A stretch of DNA of 64,000 bases from Ornithodoros turicata (lineage: Eukaryota > Arthropoda > Arachnida > Ixodida > Argasidae). Made by a program: the position numbers and the translations under genes. This document shows, piece after piece, positions 21,401 through 32,913 of the stretch (positions are counted from its first letter, which is position 1; every line of letters begins with the position of its first letter). The stretch lies in the NCBI RefSeq assembly GCF_037126465.1, contig NC_088201.1, forward strand, positions 230,040,258-230,104,257, in the 5' to 3' direction. The notes under the pieces were generated by a model. The model ran no database searches. It was not told where the DNA came from and saw only the letters and a program-made list of their open reading frames with translations.

Positions 21401-24373
21401 GCTAGGCTACGAGCGCGTACAGCGTAGTAAGGCTTAGCAGCGGCCGCGTTTCGTCGGTGAAGCTATCATGGAAGAGCTGCCGGCATTGGAAAACGGTGTT
21501 CTAGTTAGGTTAGGTTAGGCTACGAGCGCGTACAGCGTAGTAAGGCTTGGCAGCGGCCGCGTTTCGTCGGTGAAGCTATCATGAGAGAGCTGCCGGCATT
21601 GGAAAACTGCGTTCTAGGTTATGTTAGGTTAGGTTAGGTTAGGTTAGGTTAGGTTAGGCTAGGCTAGGCAAGGCTAGGCTAGGCTAGGTTAGGTTAGGTT
21701 AGGTTAGGTTAGGCTAGGCTAGGCTAGCCTAGGTTAGGTTAGGTTAGGTTAGGTTAAGTTAGGTTAGGTTAAGTTAGGTTATGTTAGGTTAGGTTAGGTT
21801 ACGTTAGGTTAGGCTCTCGATTATGAGAGAGCTGCCGGGTTTGGAAAAGTGTGTTCTGGTCTGGTCAGGTCAGGTCAGGTCAGGTTAGGTTAGGTTAGGC
21901 TAGGCTACGAGCGCGTACAGCGTAGTAAGGCTTAGCAGCGGCTGCGTTTCGTCGGTGAAGCTATCATGAGAGCTGCTGGCATTGGAAAACTGTGTTTAGT
22001 TTAGTTTAGGTTAGGTTCGGTTCGGTTCGGTTCAAGTGGGCTCGGCTAGGCTAGGCTAGGCTACGAGCGCGTACAGCGTAGTAAGGCTTAGCAGCGGCTG
22101 CGTTTCGTCAGTGAAGTTATCATGAGAGAGCTGCCGGCGTTGGAAAACAGTGTTCTAGGTTATGTCAGGTTAGGTTAGGTTAGGTTAGGTTAGGCTAGGC
22201 TAGGCTAGGTTAGGCTAGGCTAGGCTAGGCTAGGCTAGGCTACGAGCGCGTACAGCGCAGTAAGGCTTAGCAGCGGCCGCGTTTCGTCGTTGAAGCTATC
22301 ATGAGAGAGCTGCCGGCTTTGGAAAACTGTGTTCTGGTCTGGTCAGGTCTGCTCAGGTCAAGTTAGGTTAGGTTGGGCTAGGCTACGAGCGGGTACAGCG
22401 TAGTAAGGCTTAGCAGCGGCTGCGTTTCGTCGGTGAAGCTATCATGAGAGAGCTGCTGGCATTGGAAAACTGTGTTTAGTTTAGTTTAGTTTAGGTTAGG
22501 TTAGGTTCGGTTCGACTAGGCTCGGCTAGGCTAGGCTAGGCTACGAGCGCGTACAGCGTAGTAAGGCTTGGCAGCGGCCGCGTTTCGTCGGTGAAGCTAT
22601 CATGAGACAGCTGCTGGCATTGCAAAGTGGCATTTTAGTTAGGTTAGGTTAGGTTAGGTTAGGCTACCAGCGCGTACAGCGTAGTAAGGCTTAGCAGCGG
22701 CCACGTTTCGTCGGTGAAGCTATCATGAGAGAGCTGCCGGCATTGGAAAACTGTGTGTTGGGTTGGGTTGGGTTAGGTTAGGTTAGGTTAGGTTAGGTTA
22801 GGCTAGGCTAGGCTAGGTTACGCTAGGTTAGGCTAGGTTAGGTTAGGTTAGGCTAGGCTAGGCTACCAGCATGTACAGCGTAGTAAGGCGTAGCAGCGGC
22901 CGCGTTTCGTCGGTGAAGCTACCATGAGAGAGCTGCCGGCTTTGGAAAACTGTGTTCTGGTCTGGTCAGGTCAGGTCAAGTCAGGTCCGGTTAGGTTAGG
23001 CTAGGCTACGAGCGCGTACAGCGTAGTAAGGCTTAGAAGCGGGTGCGTTTCGTCGGTGAAGCTATCATGAGAGAGCTGCCGGCATTGGAAAACTGTGTTT
23101 AGTTTAGTTTAGGTTAGGTTAGGTTAGGTTCCGTTCGGTTCGGTTCAACTAGGCTCGGCTAGGCTAGGCTAGTCTACCAGCGCGTACAGCGTAGTAAGGC
23201 TTAGCACCAGCTGCGTTTCGTCAGTGAAGCTATCATGAGAGAGCTGCCGGCATTGGAAAACTGTGTTTAGTTTCGTTTAGTTTAGTTTAGGTTAGGTTAG
23301 GTTCGGTTCGACTAGGCTCGGCTAGGCTAGGCTACGAGCGCGTACAGCGTAGTAAGGCTTAGCAGCGGCCGCGTTTCGTCGGTGAAGCTATCATGGGAGA
23401 GCTGCCGGCATTGCAAAACGGTGTTCTAGTTAGGTTAGGTTAGGCTACGAGCGCGTACAGCGTAGTAAGGCTTGGCAGCGGCCGCGTTTCGTCGGTGAAG
23501 CTATCGTGAGAGAGCTGCCGGCATTGGAAAACTCCGTTCTAGGTTATGTTAGGTTAGGTTAGGTTAGGCTAGGCAAGGCTAGGCTAGGCTAGGTTAGGTT
23601 AGGTTAGGCTAGGCTAGGCTAGGCTAGGCTAGGCTAGGCTAGGTTAGGTTAGGTTAGGTTAGGTTAGGTTAAGTTAGGTTAGGTTAAGTTAGGTTATGTT
23701 AGGTTAGGTTAGGTTAGGTTAGGTTATGTTAGGTTAGGTTATGTTAGGTTAGGTTAGGTTAGGTTAGGTTAGGTTAGGCTCTCGATCATGAGAGAGCTGC
23801 CGGCTTTGGAAAAGTGTTCTGGTCTGGTCAGGTCAGGTCAGGTCAGGTTAGGTTAGGTTAGGCTAGGCTACGAGCGCGTACAGCGTAGTAAGGCTTAGCA
23901 GCGGCTGCGTTTCGTCGGTGAAGCTATCATGAGAGAGCTGCTGGCATTGGAAAACTGTCTTTAGTTTAGTTTAGGTTAGGTTCGGTTCGGTTCGGTTCAA
24001 GTGGGCTCGGCTAGGCTAGGCTAGGCTACGAGCGCGTACAGCGTAGTAAGGCTTAGCAGCGGCTGCGTTTCGTCAGTGAAGTTATCATGAGAGAGCTGCC
24101 GGCGTTGGAAAACAGTGTTCTAGGTTATGTTAGGTTAGGTTAGGTTAGGTTAGGTTAGGCTAGGCTAGGCTAGGCTAGGCTAGGCTAGGCTAGGCTAGGC
24201 TACGAGCGCGTACAGCGCAGTAAGGCTTAGCAGCGGCCGCGTTTCGTCGTTGAAGCTATCATGAGAGAGCTGCCGGCTTTGGAAAACTGTTCTGGGCTGG
24301 TAAGGTCAGCTCAGGTCAGGTTAGGTTAGGTTGGGCTAGGCTACGAGCGCGTACAGCGTAGTAAGGCTTAGCA
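18480..24373 (+). repeat. TTTAG/TTCGG-rich satellite with truncated spacers
   Basis: Here three phrase types become common: arrays that start TTTAG and pass through TTAGG to TTCGG and CTCGG; arrays that start GGTTATG and contain CAAGG; and a truncated spacer, CTCTC(T/G)AT(C/T)ATGAGAG, at about 18490, 21814 and 23780. These are the parts from which the downstream 12.79-kb unit is built. Matching phrases recur at about 1.9 kb (TTTAGTTTCG at 21341 and 23266) and 2.8 kb (26100). No gene is seen. Confidence 0.82.
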
Positions 24374-26577
24374 GCGGCTGCGTTTCGTCGGTGAAGCTAT
24401 CATGAGAGAGCTGCTGGCATTGGAAAACTGCGTTCTAGGTTATGTTAGGTTAGGTTAGGTTAGGCTAGGCAAGGCTAGGCTAGGCTAGGTTAGGTTAGGT
24501 TAGGTTAGGCTAGGCTAGGCTAGGCTAGGCTAGCCTAGGTTAGGTTAGGTTAGGTTAGGTTAGGTTAGGTTAGGTTAGGTTAAGTTAGGTTAGGTTAAGT
24601 TAGGTTATGTTAGGTTAGGTTAGGTTAGGCTCTCGATCATGAGAGAGCTGCCGGCTTTGGAAAAGTGTGTTCTGGTCTGGTCAGGTCAGGTCAGGTTAGG
24701 TTAGGTTAGGCTAGGCTACGAGCGCGTACAGCGTAGTAAGGCTTAGCAGCGGCTGCGTTTCGTCGGTGAAGCTATCATGAGAGAGCTGCTGGCATTGGAA
24801 AACTGTGTTTAGTTTAGTTTAGGTTAGGTTCGGTTCGGTTCGGTTCAAGTGGGCTCGGCTAGGCTAGGCTAGGCTACGAGCGCGTACAGCGTAGTAAGGC
24901 TTAGCAGCGGCTGCGTTTCGTCAGTGAAGTTATGATGAGAGAGCTGCCGGCGTTGGAAAACAGTGTTCTAGGTTATGTCAGGTTAGGTTAGGTTAGGTTA
25001 GGCTAGGCTAGGCTAGGCTAGGCTACGAGCGCGTACAGCGCAGTAAGGCTTAGCAGCGGCCGCGTTTCGTCGTTGAAGCTATCATTAGAGAGCTGCCGGC
25101 TTTGGAAAACTGTGTTCTGGTCTGGTCAGGTCAGCTCAGGTCAAGTTAGGTTAGGTTGGGCTAGGCTACGAGCGCGTACAGCGTAGTAAGGCTTAGCAGC
25201 GGCTGCGTTTCGTCGGTGAAGCTATCATGAGAGAGCTGCTGGCATTGGAAAACTGTGTTTAGTTTAGTTTAGTTTAGTTTAGGTTAGGTTCGGTTCGACT
25301 AGGCTCGGCTAGGCTAGGCTAGGCTACGAGCGCGTACAGCGTAGTAAGGCTTGGCAGCGGCCGCGTTTCGTCGGTGAAGCTATCATGAGACAGCTGCTGG
25401 CATTGCAAAGTGGCATTTTAGTTAGGTTAGGTTAGGTTAGGTTAGGCTACCAGCGCGTACAGCGTAGTAAGGCTTAGCAGCGGCCACGTTTCGTCGGTGA
25501 AGCTATCATGAGAGAGCTGCCGGCATTGGAAAACTGTGTGTTGGGTTGGGTTGGGTTAGGTTAGGTTAGGTTAAGTTAGGTTAGGTTAGGCTAGGCTAGG
25601 CTAGGTTACGCTAGGTTAGGCTAGGTTAGGTTAGGTTAGGCTAGGCTAGGCTACCAGCATGTACAGCGTAGTAAGGCGTAGCAGCGGCCGCGTTTCGTCG
25701 GTGAAGCTACCATGAGAGAGCTGCCGGCATTGGAAAACTGTGTGTTGGGTTGGGTTGGGTTAGCTTAGGTTAGGTTAGGCTAGACTAGGCTAGGTTAGGC
25801 TAGGTTAGGTTAGGTTAGGCTAGGCTAGGCTAGGCTAGGCTACGAGCGCGTACAGCGTAGTAAGGCTTAGCAGCGGCCGCGTTTCGTCGGTGAAGCTATC
25901 ATGAGAGAGCTGCCGGCTTTGGAAAACTGTGTTTAGTTTAGTTTAGGTTAGGTTAGGTTAGGTTCCGTTCGGTTCGGTTCAACTAGGCTCGGCTAGGCTA
26001 GGCTAGTCTACCAGCGCGTACAGCGTAGTAAGGCTTAGCACCAGCTGCGTTTCGTCAGTGAAGCTACCATGAGAGAGCTGCCGGCATTGGAAAACTGTGT
26101 TTAGTTTCGTTTAGTTTAGTTTAGGTTAGGTTAGGTTCGGTTCGACTAGGCTCGGCTAGGCTAGGCTACGAGCGCGTACAGCGTAGTAAGGCTTAGCAGC
26201 GGCCGCGTTTCGTCGGTGAAGCTATCATGGGAGAGCTGCCGGCATTGCAAAACGGTGTTCTAGTTAGGTTAGGTTAGGCTACGAGCGCGTACAGCGTAGT
26301 AAGGCCTGGCATCGGCCGCGTTTCGTCGGTGAAGCTATCATGAGAGAGCTGCCGGCATTGGAAAACTGCGTTCTAGGTTATGTTAGGTTAGGTTAGGCTA
26401 GGCAAGGCTAGGCTAGGCTAGGTTAGGTTAGGTTAGGTTAGGTTAGGCTAGGCTAGGCTAGGCTAGGCTAGGCTAGGCTAGGCTAGGCTAGGTTAGGTTA
26501 GGTTAGGTTAGGTTAGGTTAGGTTAAGTTAGGTTAGGTTAAGTTACGTTATGTTAGGTTAGGTTAGGTTAGGTTAGG

Positions 26578-26593
26578 CTCTCGATCATGAGAG
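26578..26593. repeat. Truncated spacer with CTCTC/GAGAG inverted arms (example)
   Basis: CTCTCGATCATGAGAG joins a TTAGG array directly to the last third of the spacer, with about 60 bp missing. The arms CTCTC and GAGAG are complementary around a six-base loop. The same junction occurs at about 18490, 21814, 23780, 24630, 31337, 32947, 37422, 39374, 44125, 45729, 50206, 52154, 56909, 58506 and 63268, so it arose once and spread with its phrase. Confidence 0.85.
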
Positions 26594-27773
26594 AGCTGCC
26601 GGCTTTGGAAAAGTGTTCTGGTCTGGTCAGGTCAGGTCAGGTCAGGTTAGGTTAGGTTAGGCTAGGCTACGAGCGCGTACAGCGTAGTAAGGCTTAGCAG
26701 CGGATGCGTTTCGTCGTTGAAGCTATCATGAGAGAGCTGCCGGCTTTGGAAAACTGTGTTTAGTTTAGTTTAGTTTAGGTTAGGTTAGGTTCGACTAGGC
26801 TCGGCTAGGCTAGGCTAGGCTAGGCTACGAGCGCGTACAGCGTAGTAAGGCTTAGCAGCGGCCGCGTTTCGTCGGTGAAGCTATCATGGGAAAGCTGCCG
26901 GCATTGCAAAACGGCGTTCTAGTTAGGTAAGGTTAGGCTACGAGCGCGTACAGCGTAGTAAGGCTTGGCAGCGGCCGCGTTTCGTCGGTGAAGCTATCAT
27001 GAGACAGCTGCTGGCATTGCAAAGTGGCGTTTTAGTTAGGTTAGGTTAGGTTAGGATAGGCTACCAGCGCGTACAGCGTAGTAAGGCTTAGCAGCGGCCG
27101 CGTCTCGTCGGTGAAGCTACCATGAGAGAGCTGCCGGCATCGGAAAACTGTGTGTTGGGTTGGGTTGGGTTGGGTTACGTTAGGTTAGTTTAGGTTAGGT
27201 TAGGCTAGGCTAGGCTAGGTTAGGCTACGAGCATGTACAGCGTAGTAAGGCGTAGCAGCGGCCGCGTTTCGTCGGTGAAGCTACCATGAGAGAGCTGCCG
27301 GCATGGCAAAACGGCGTTCTAGTTAGGTTAGGTTAGGCTACGAGCGCGTACCGCGTAGTAAGGCTTAGCAGCGGCCGCGTTTCGTCGGTGAAGCTATCAT
27401 GAGAGAGCTGCCGGCATTGGAAAACTGTTCTAGTTAGGTTAGGTTAGGCTACGAACGCGTACAGCGTAGTAAGGCTTAGCAGCGGCCGCGTTTCGTCGGT
27501 GAAGCTATCATGAGAGAGCTGCCGGCATTGGAAAACTGTTCTAGTTAGGTTAGGTTAGGTTAGGCTACGAGCGCGTACAGCGTAGTAAGGCTTGGCAGCG
27601 GCCACGTTTCGTCGGTGAAGGTATCATGAGAGAGCTGCCGGCATTGGAAAACTGTGTGTTGGGTTGGGTTGGGTTGGGTTGGGTTAGGTTAGGTTAGGTT
27701 AGGTTAGGTTAGGTTAGGCTAGGCTAGGTTACGCTAGGTTAGGCTAGGTTAGGTCAGGTTTTGCTAGGCTAGG

Positions 27774-27871
27774 CTACGAGCATGTACAGCGTAGTAAGGC
27801 GTAGCAGCGGCCGCGTTTCGTCGGTGAAGCTACCATGAGAGAGCTGCCGGCATGGCAAAACGGCGTTCTAG
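27774..27871 (+). repeat. Representative GAGCATG-type spacer
   Basis: This spacer class has GAGCATGTACAG, AAGGCGTAGC, GCTACCATGAG and GGCATGGCAAAACGGCG. It always follows a long CTAGG- or CGAGG-ended array and is usually followed by a short array GTTCTAGTTAGGTTAGG. Four linked differences define it, so it is a true subfamily and not random variation. Confidence 0.82.
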
Positions 27872-29226
27872 TTAGGTTAGGTTAGGCTACGAGCGCGTAC
27901 CGCGTAGTAAGGCTTAGCAGCGGCTGCGTTTCGTCGGTGAAGCTATCATGAGAGAGCTGCCGGCATTGGAAAACTGTGTTTAGTTTAGTTTAGGTTAGGT
28001 TAGATTAGGTTCGGTTCGGTTCGACTAGGCTTGGCTCGGCTAGGCTAGGCTACGAGCGCGTACAGCGTAGTAAGGCTTAGCAGCGGCCGCGTTTCGTCGG
28101 TGAAGCTATCATGGGAAAGCTGCCGGCATTGCAAAACGGCGTTCTAGTTAGGTAAGGTTAGGCTACGAGCGCGTACAGCGTAGTAAGGCTTGGCAGCGGC
28201 CGCGTTTCGTCGGTGAAGCTATCATGAGACAGCTGCTGGCATTGCAAAGTGGCGTTTTAGTTAGGTTAGGTTAGGTTAGGATAGGCTACCAGCGCGTACA
28301 GCGTAGTAAGGCTTAGCAGCGGCCGCGTCTCGTCGGTGAAGCTACCATGAGAGAGCTGCCGGCATTGCAAAACGGCGTTCTAGTTAGGTAAGGTTAGGCT
28401 ACGAGCGCGTACAGCGTAGTAAGGCTTGGCAGCGGCCGCGTTTCGTCGGTGAAGCTATCATGAGACAGCTGCTGGCATTGCAAAGTGGCGTTCTAGTTAG
28501 GTTAGGTTAGGTTAGGATAGGCTACCAGCGCGTACAGCGTAGTAAGGCTTAGCAGCGGCCGCGTCTCGTCGGTGAAGCTACCATGAGAGAGCTGCCGGCA
28601 TCGGAAAACTGTGTGTTGGGTTGGGTTGGGTTACGTTAGGTTAGTTTAGGTTAGGTTAGGCTAGGCTAGGCTAGGTTAGGCTAGGCTAGGCTACGAGCAT
28701 GTACAGCGTAGTAAGGCGTAGCAGCGGCCGCGTTTCGTCGGTGAAGCTACCATGAGAGAGCTGCCGGCATGGCAAAACGGCGTTCTAGTTAGGTTAGGTT
28801 AGGCTACGAGCGCGTACAGCGTAGTAAGGTTTAGCAGCGGCCGCGTTTCGTCGGTGAAGCTATCATGAGAGAGCTGCCGGCATTGGAAAACTGTTCTAGT
28901 TAGGTTAGGTTAGGCTACGAGCGCGTACAGCGTAGTAAGGCTTAGCAGCGGCCGTGTTTCGTCGGTGAAGCTATCATGAGAGAGCTGCCGGCATTGGAAA
29001 ACTGTGTTCTGGCCTGGTCTGGTTAGCTCAGGTCAGGTCAGGTTAGGTTAGGTTAGGCTAGGCTAGGCTACGAGCGCGTACAGCGTAGTAAGGCTTAGCA
29101 GCGGCTGCGTTTTGTCGGTGAAGCTATCATGAGACAGCTGCTGGCATTGGAAAATGGCGTTTTAGTTAGGTTAGGTTAGGTTAGGCTACGAGCGCGTACA
29201 GAGGAGTAAGGCTTAGCAGTGGCCGC

Positions 29227-29248
29227 GTTTCGTCGGTGAAGCTATCAT
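29227..29248 (+). repeat. LINE target-site duplication, left (copy A)
   Basis: These 22 bases of satellite spacer (GTTTCGTCGG followed by TGAAGCTATCAT) abut the 3' end of the LINE. The same sequence lacking two bases lies beyond the other end at 29679-29698. Confidence 0.85.
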
Positions 29249-29257
29249 AACAACAAC

Positions 29258-29263
29258 TTTATT
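29258..29263 (-). promoter_or_regulatory. LINE polyadenylation signal, copy A
   Basis: TTTATT on + is AATAAA on minus. It lies about nine bases before the 3' terminus of the LINE and is followed by GTTGTTGTT. Confidence 0.75.
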
Positions 29264-29354
29264 TTCGGCCTTGGAGAGTGGGGAGTTTCATCGCAACAGG
29301 CGATACTCTACCCCAGTGCTTGGTGGAATGGGGGGAATAAAATAACGAGCCCCT

Positions 29355-29678
29355 TTACAATAACGATCGAAGTCCGATGGTGTCCAGAAATGTCAGAAGA
29401 GCTTTGAGCGCAGAGCGTTGCTGGGCTGGATTGGGCCAGGGACCAAGCAATTTCGGTAGGGAGAAAGGGCGAGAGTCCAGCTGACGAAGAGACTCGGAGA
29501 GTGTGATTCGGGAAGGTTCGTAGTGAGGGCAATGAAGAAGAATGTGCTCCAGATCCTCAAGAGCACCACAGTGGCAACAGGTGGGAGAACCAATTTGTCT
29601 CAAGCGGTAACGCCACTGAGCTGTAAAGGCCACATCGAGGCGCATGCGGTGGATTAATGCAGCATCCTGACGAGATGT
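29355..29678 (-). pseudogene. C-terminal fragment of LINE ORF2 (zinc-knuckle tail), copy A
   Basis: The frame is open from the truncated 5' edge (codons for TSRQDAALIHRMRLDVAFTA) to a TAA stop at 29355-29357. It includes CCHCGALEDLEHILLHC, a CX2CX7HX4C putative zinc-binding motif as found near the C-terminus of many arthropod LINE ORF2 proteins (I/R1/Jockey-like groups; the exact clade cannot be fixed from this piece). A proline-rich stretch (LPKLLGPWPNPAQQRSALK) and TIGLRSLL follow. The apparent ATG at residue 1 of the 96-aa reading is internal to the original protein. No reverse transcriptase or endonuclease residues remain, so it is a dead fragment without its own promoter. Confidence 0.88.
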
Positions 29679-29698
29679 GTTTCGTGTGAAGCTATCAT
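29679..29698 (+). repeat. LINE target-site duplication, right (copy A)
   Basis: GTTTCGTGTGAAGCTATCAT equals the left duplication minus two bases (CG). The spacer then continues normally with GAGACAGCTGCC. Confidence 0.83.
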
Positions 29699-29699
29699 G

Positions 29700-30450
29700 A
29701 GACAGCTGCCGGCATTGAAAAACTGTGCTCTAGGTTATGTTAGGTTAGGTTAGGTTAGGTTAGGTTAGGATAGGCAAGGCTAGGCTAGGTTAGGCTAGGT
29801 TAGGTTAAGTTTGGTTAGGTTAGGTTAGGCTAGGCTAGGCTAGGCTAGGCTAGGGTAGGCTAGGCTAGGCTAGGTTAGGCTACGAGCGCGTACAGCGTAG
29901 TAAGGCTTAGCAGCGGCCGAGTTTCGTCGGTGAAGCTATCATGAGAGAGCTACCGGCATTGGAAAACTGTGCTCTAGGTTATGTTAGGTTAGGTTAGGTT
30001 AGGATAGGCAAGGCTAGGTTAGGTTAAGTTAGGTTAGGTTAGACTAGGTTAGGTTAGGTTAGGCTAGGCTAGGCTAGGCTAGGCTAGGGTAGGCTAGGCT
30101 AGGCTACGTTAGGCTACGAGCGCGTACAGCATAGTAAGGCTTAGCAGCGGCCACGTTTCGTCGGTGAAGCTACCATGAGAGAGCTGCCGGCATTGGAAAA
30201 CTGTGTGTTGGGTTGGGTTAGCTTAGGTTAGGTTAGGCTAGACTAGGCTAGGTTAGGCTAGGTTAGGTTAGGTTAGGCTACGCTAGGCTAGGCTAGGCTA
30301 CGAGCGCGTACAGCGTAGTAAGGCTTAGCAGCGGCCGCGTTTCGTCGGTGAAGCTATCATGAGAGAGCTGCCGGCTTTGGAAAACTGTGTTCTGGTCTGG
30401 TCAGGTCAGGTCAGGATAGGTTAGGCTAGGCTACGAGCGCGTACAGCGTA
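29700..30450 (+). repeat. Module repeated inside the 12.79-kb unit (first position)
   Basis: The series immediately right of the LINE (GGCATTGAAAAACTGTGCTC, GGATAGGCAAGG, the GGCCGAGTTTCG spacer, GAGCTACCGGC, and the array with TAGACTAGG) recurs near the right end of the same unit at about 36390-37150, roughly 6.69 kb away. The same pair is present in copies B and C. Confidence 0.82.
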
Positions 30451-32365
30451 GTAAGGCTTAGAAGCGGGTGCGTTTCGTCGGTGAAGCTATCATGAGAGAG
30501 CTGCCGGCATTGGAAAACTGTGTTTAGTTTAGTTTAGGTTAGGTTAGGTTCCGTTCGGTTTGGTTCAACTAGGCTCGGCTAGGCTAGGCTAGGCTACCAG
30601 CGCGTACAGCGTAGTAAGGCTTAGCAGCGGGCGCGTTTCGTCGGTGAAGTTATCATGAGAGAGCTGCCGGCATTGGAAAACTGTGTTTAGTTTAGTTTAG
30701 TTTAGGTTAGGTTAGGTTCCGTTCGGTTCAGTTCAACTAGGCTCGGCTAGGCTAGGCTAGGCTACCAGCGCGTACAGTGTAGTAAGGCTTAGCAGCTGCT
30801 GCATTTCGTCGGTGAAGCTATCATGAGAGAGCTGCCGGCATTGGAAAACTGTGTTTAGTTTAGTTTAGTTTAGTTTAGTTTAGGTTAGGTTAGGTTAGGT
30901 TAGGTTAGGTTAGGTTCGACTAGGCTCGGCTAGGCTAGGCTACGAGCGCGTACAGCGTAGTAAGGCTTAGCAGCGGCCGCGTTTCGTCGGTGAAGCTATC
31001 ATGGGAGAGCTGCCGGCATTGCAAAACGGTGTTCTAGTTAGGTTAGGTTAGGCTACGAGCGCGTACAGCGTAGTAAGGCTTGGCAGCGGCCGCGTTTCGT
31101 CGGTGAAGCTATCATGAGAGAGCTGCCGGCATTGGAAAACTGTGTTCTAGGTTATGTTAGGTTAGGTTAGGTTAGGTTAGGCTAGGCAAGGGTAGGCTAG
31201 GCTAGGTTAGGTTAGGTTAGGTTAGGTTAGGCTAGGCTAGGCTAGGCTAGGCTAGGTTAGGTTAGGTTAGGTTAGGTTTGGTTAGGTTAAGTTAGGTTAG
31301 GTTAAGTTAGGTTATGTTAGGTTAGGTTAGGTTAGGCTCTCTATCATGAGAGAGCTGCCGGCTTTGGAAAACTGTGTTCTGGTCTGGTCAGGTCAGGTCA
31401 GGTCAGGTTAGGTTAGGCTAGGCTACGAGCGCGTACAGTGTAGTAAGGCTTAGCAGCGGCCGCGTGTCGTCGGTGAAGCTATCATGAGAGAGCTGCTGGC
31501 ATTGCAAAGTGGCATTTTAGTTAGGTTAGGTTAGGTTAGGTTAGGCTACCAGCGCGTACAGCGTAGTAAGGCTTAGCAGCGGCCACGTTTCGTCGGTGAA
31601 GCTACCATGAGAGAGCTGCCGGCATTGGAAAACTGTGTGTTGGGTTGGGTTGGGTTGGGTTAGGTTAGGTTAGGTTAGGTTAGGCTAGGCTAGGCTAGGT
31701 TACGCTAGGTTAGGCTAGGTTAGGTTAGGTTAGGCTAGGCTAGGGTACGAGCATGTACAGCGTAGTAAGGCGTAGCAGCGGCCGCGTTTCGTCGGTGAAG
31801 CTACCATGAGAGAGCTGCCGGCATGGCAAAACGGCGTTCTAGTTAGGTTAGGTTAGGCTACGAGCGCGTACAGCGTAGTAAGGCTTAGCAGCGGCTGCGT
31901 TTCGTCGGTGAAGCTATCATGAGAGAGCTGCCGGCATTGGAAAACTGTGTTTAGTTTAGTTTAGGTTAGGTTAGATTAGGTTCAGTTCGGTTCGACTAGG
32001 CTCGGCTCGGCTAGGCTAGGCTACGAGCGCGTACAGCGTAATAAGGCTTAGCAGCGGCCGCGTGTCGTCGGTGAAGCTATCATGGGAAAGCTGCCGGCAT
32101 TGCAAAACGGCGTTCTAGTTAGGTAAGGTTAGGCTACGAGCGCGTACAGCGTAGTAAGGCTTGGCAGCGGCCGCGTTTCGTCGGTGAAGCTATCATGAGA
32201 CAGCTGCTGGCATTGCAAAGTGGCGTTTTAGTTAGGTTAGGTTAGGTTAGGATAGGCTACCAGCGCGTACAGCGTAGTAAGGCTTAGCAGCGGCCGCGTC
32301 TCGTCGGTGAAGCTACCATGAGAGAGCTGCCGGCATCGGAAAACTCTGTGTTGGGTTGGGTTGGG

Positions 32366-32381
32366 TTGGTTGGTTGGTTGG
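32366..32381 (+). repeat. TTGG tetranucleotide slip, copy A
   Basis: Four TTGG units interrupt a TTGGG run, changing the period from five to four. Copies B (45159-45178) and C (57942-57961) have five. Confidence 0.85.
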
Positions 32382-32878
32382 TTGGGTTAGGTTAGGTTAG
32401 GTTAGGTTAGGTTAGTTTAGTTTAGGTTAGGTTAGGCTAGGCTAGGCTAGGTTAGGCTAGGCTAGGCTACGAGCATGTACAGCGTAGTAAGGCGTAGCAG
32501 CGGCCGCGTTTCGTCGGTGAAGCTACCATGAGAGAGCTGCCGGCATGGCAAAACGGTGTTCTAGTTAGGTTAGGTTAGGCTACGAGCGCGTACAGCGTAG
32601 TAAGGCTTGGCAGCGGCCGCGTTTCGTCGGTGAAGCTATCATGAGAGAGCTGCCGGCATTGGAAAACTGTGTTCTAGGTTATGTTAGGTTAGGTTAGGTT
32701 AGGTTAGGTTAGGCTAGGCAAGTGTAGGCTAGGCTAGGTTAGGTTAGGTTAGGTTAGGTTAGGCTAGGCTAGGCTAGGCTAGGCTAGGCTAGGCTAGGCT
32801 AGGTTAGGTTAGGTTAGGTTAGGTTAGGTTAGGTTAGGTTAGGTTAGGTTAGGTTAGGTTAGGTTAGGTTAGGTTAGG

Positions 32879-32913
32879 TTAAGTTAAGTTAAGTTAAGTT
32901 AAGTTAAGTTAAG
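32879..32913 (+). repeat. TTAAG run, copy A
   Basis: Seven TTAAG units lie within a TTAGG array. The matching places in B (45676-45695) and C (58452-58471) have four. Confidence 0.88.

Larger units (their letters stand above)
29249..29678 (-). mobile_element. 5'-truncated non-LTR retrotransposon (LINE), copy A
   Basis: This 430-bp insertion breaks a satellite spacer and lies on the minus strand. Its 3' end, read on minus, is AATAAAGTTGTTGTT, a polyadenylation signal followed by a short GTT repeat. Upstream lie about 100 bp of 3' UTR and the last ~108 codons of an open frame. It is bounded by a 20-22-bp duplication of the spacer, the mark of target-primed reverse transcription. Most of the element, including the endonuclease and the reverse transcriptase core, is missing. 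The insertion predates the 12.79-kb triplication, since all three units carry it at the same site. Confidence 0.9.

Noticed and set aside
29308..29593. Other-frame ORFs (66 and 74 aa) across the LINE fragment, and the same at 42055-42387, 54888-55112 and 54973-55173
   Set aside because: They are out-of-frame readings of the ORF2 tail or its 3' UTR. The frame with the CX2CX7HX4C motif is the real one.
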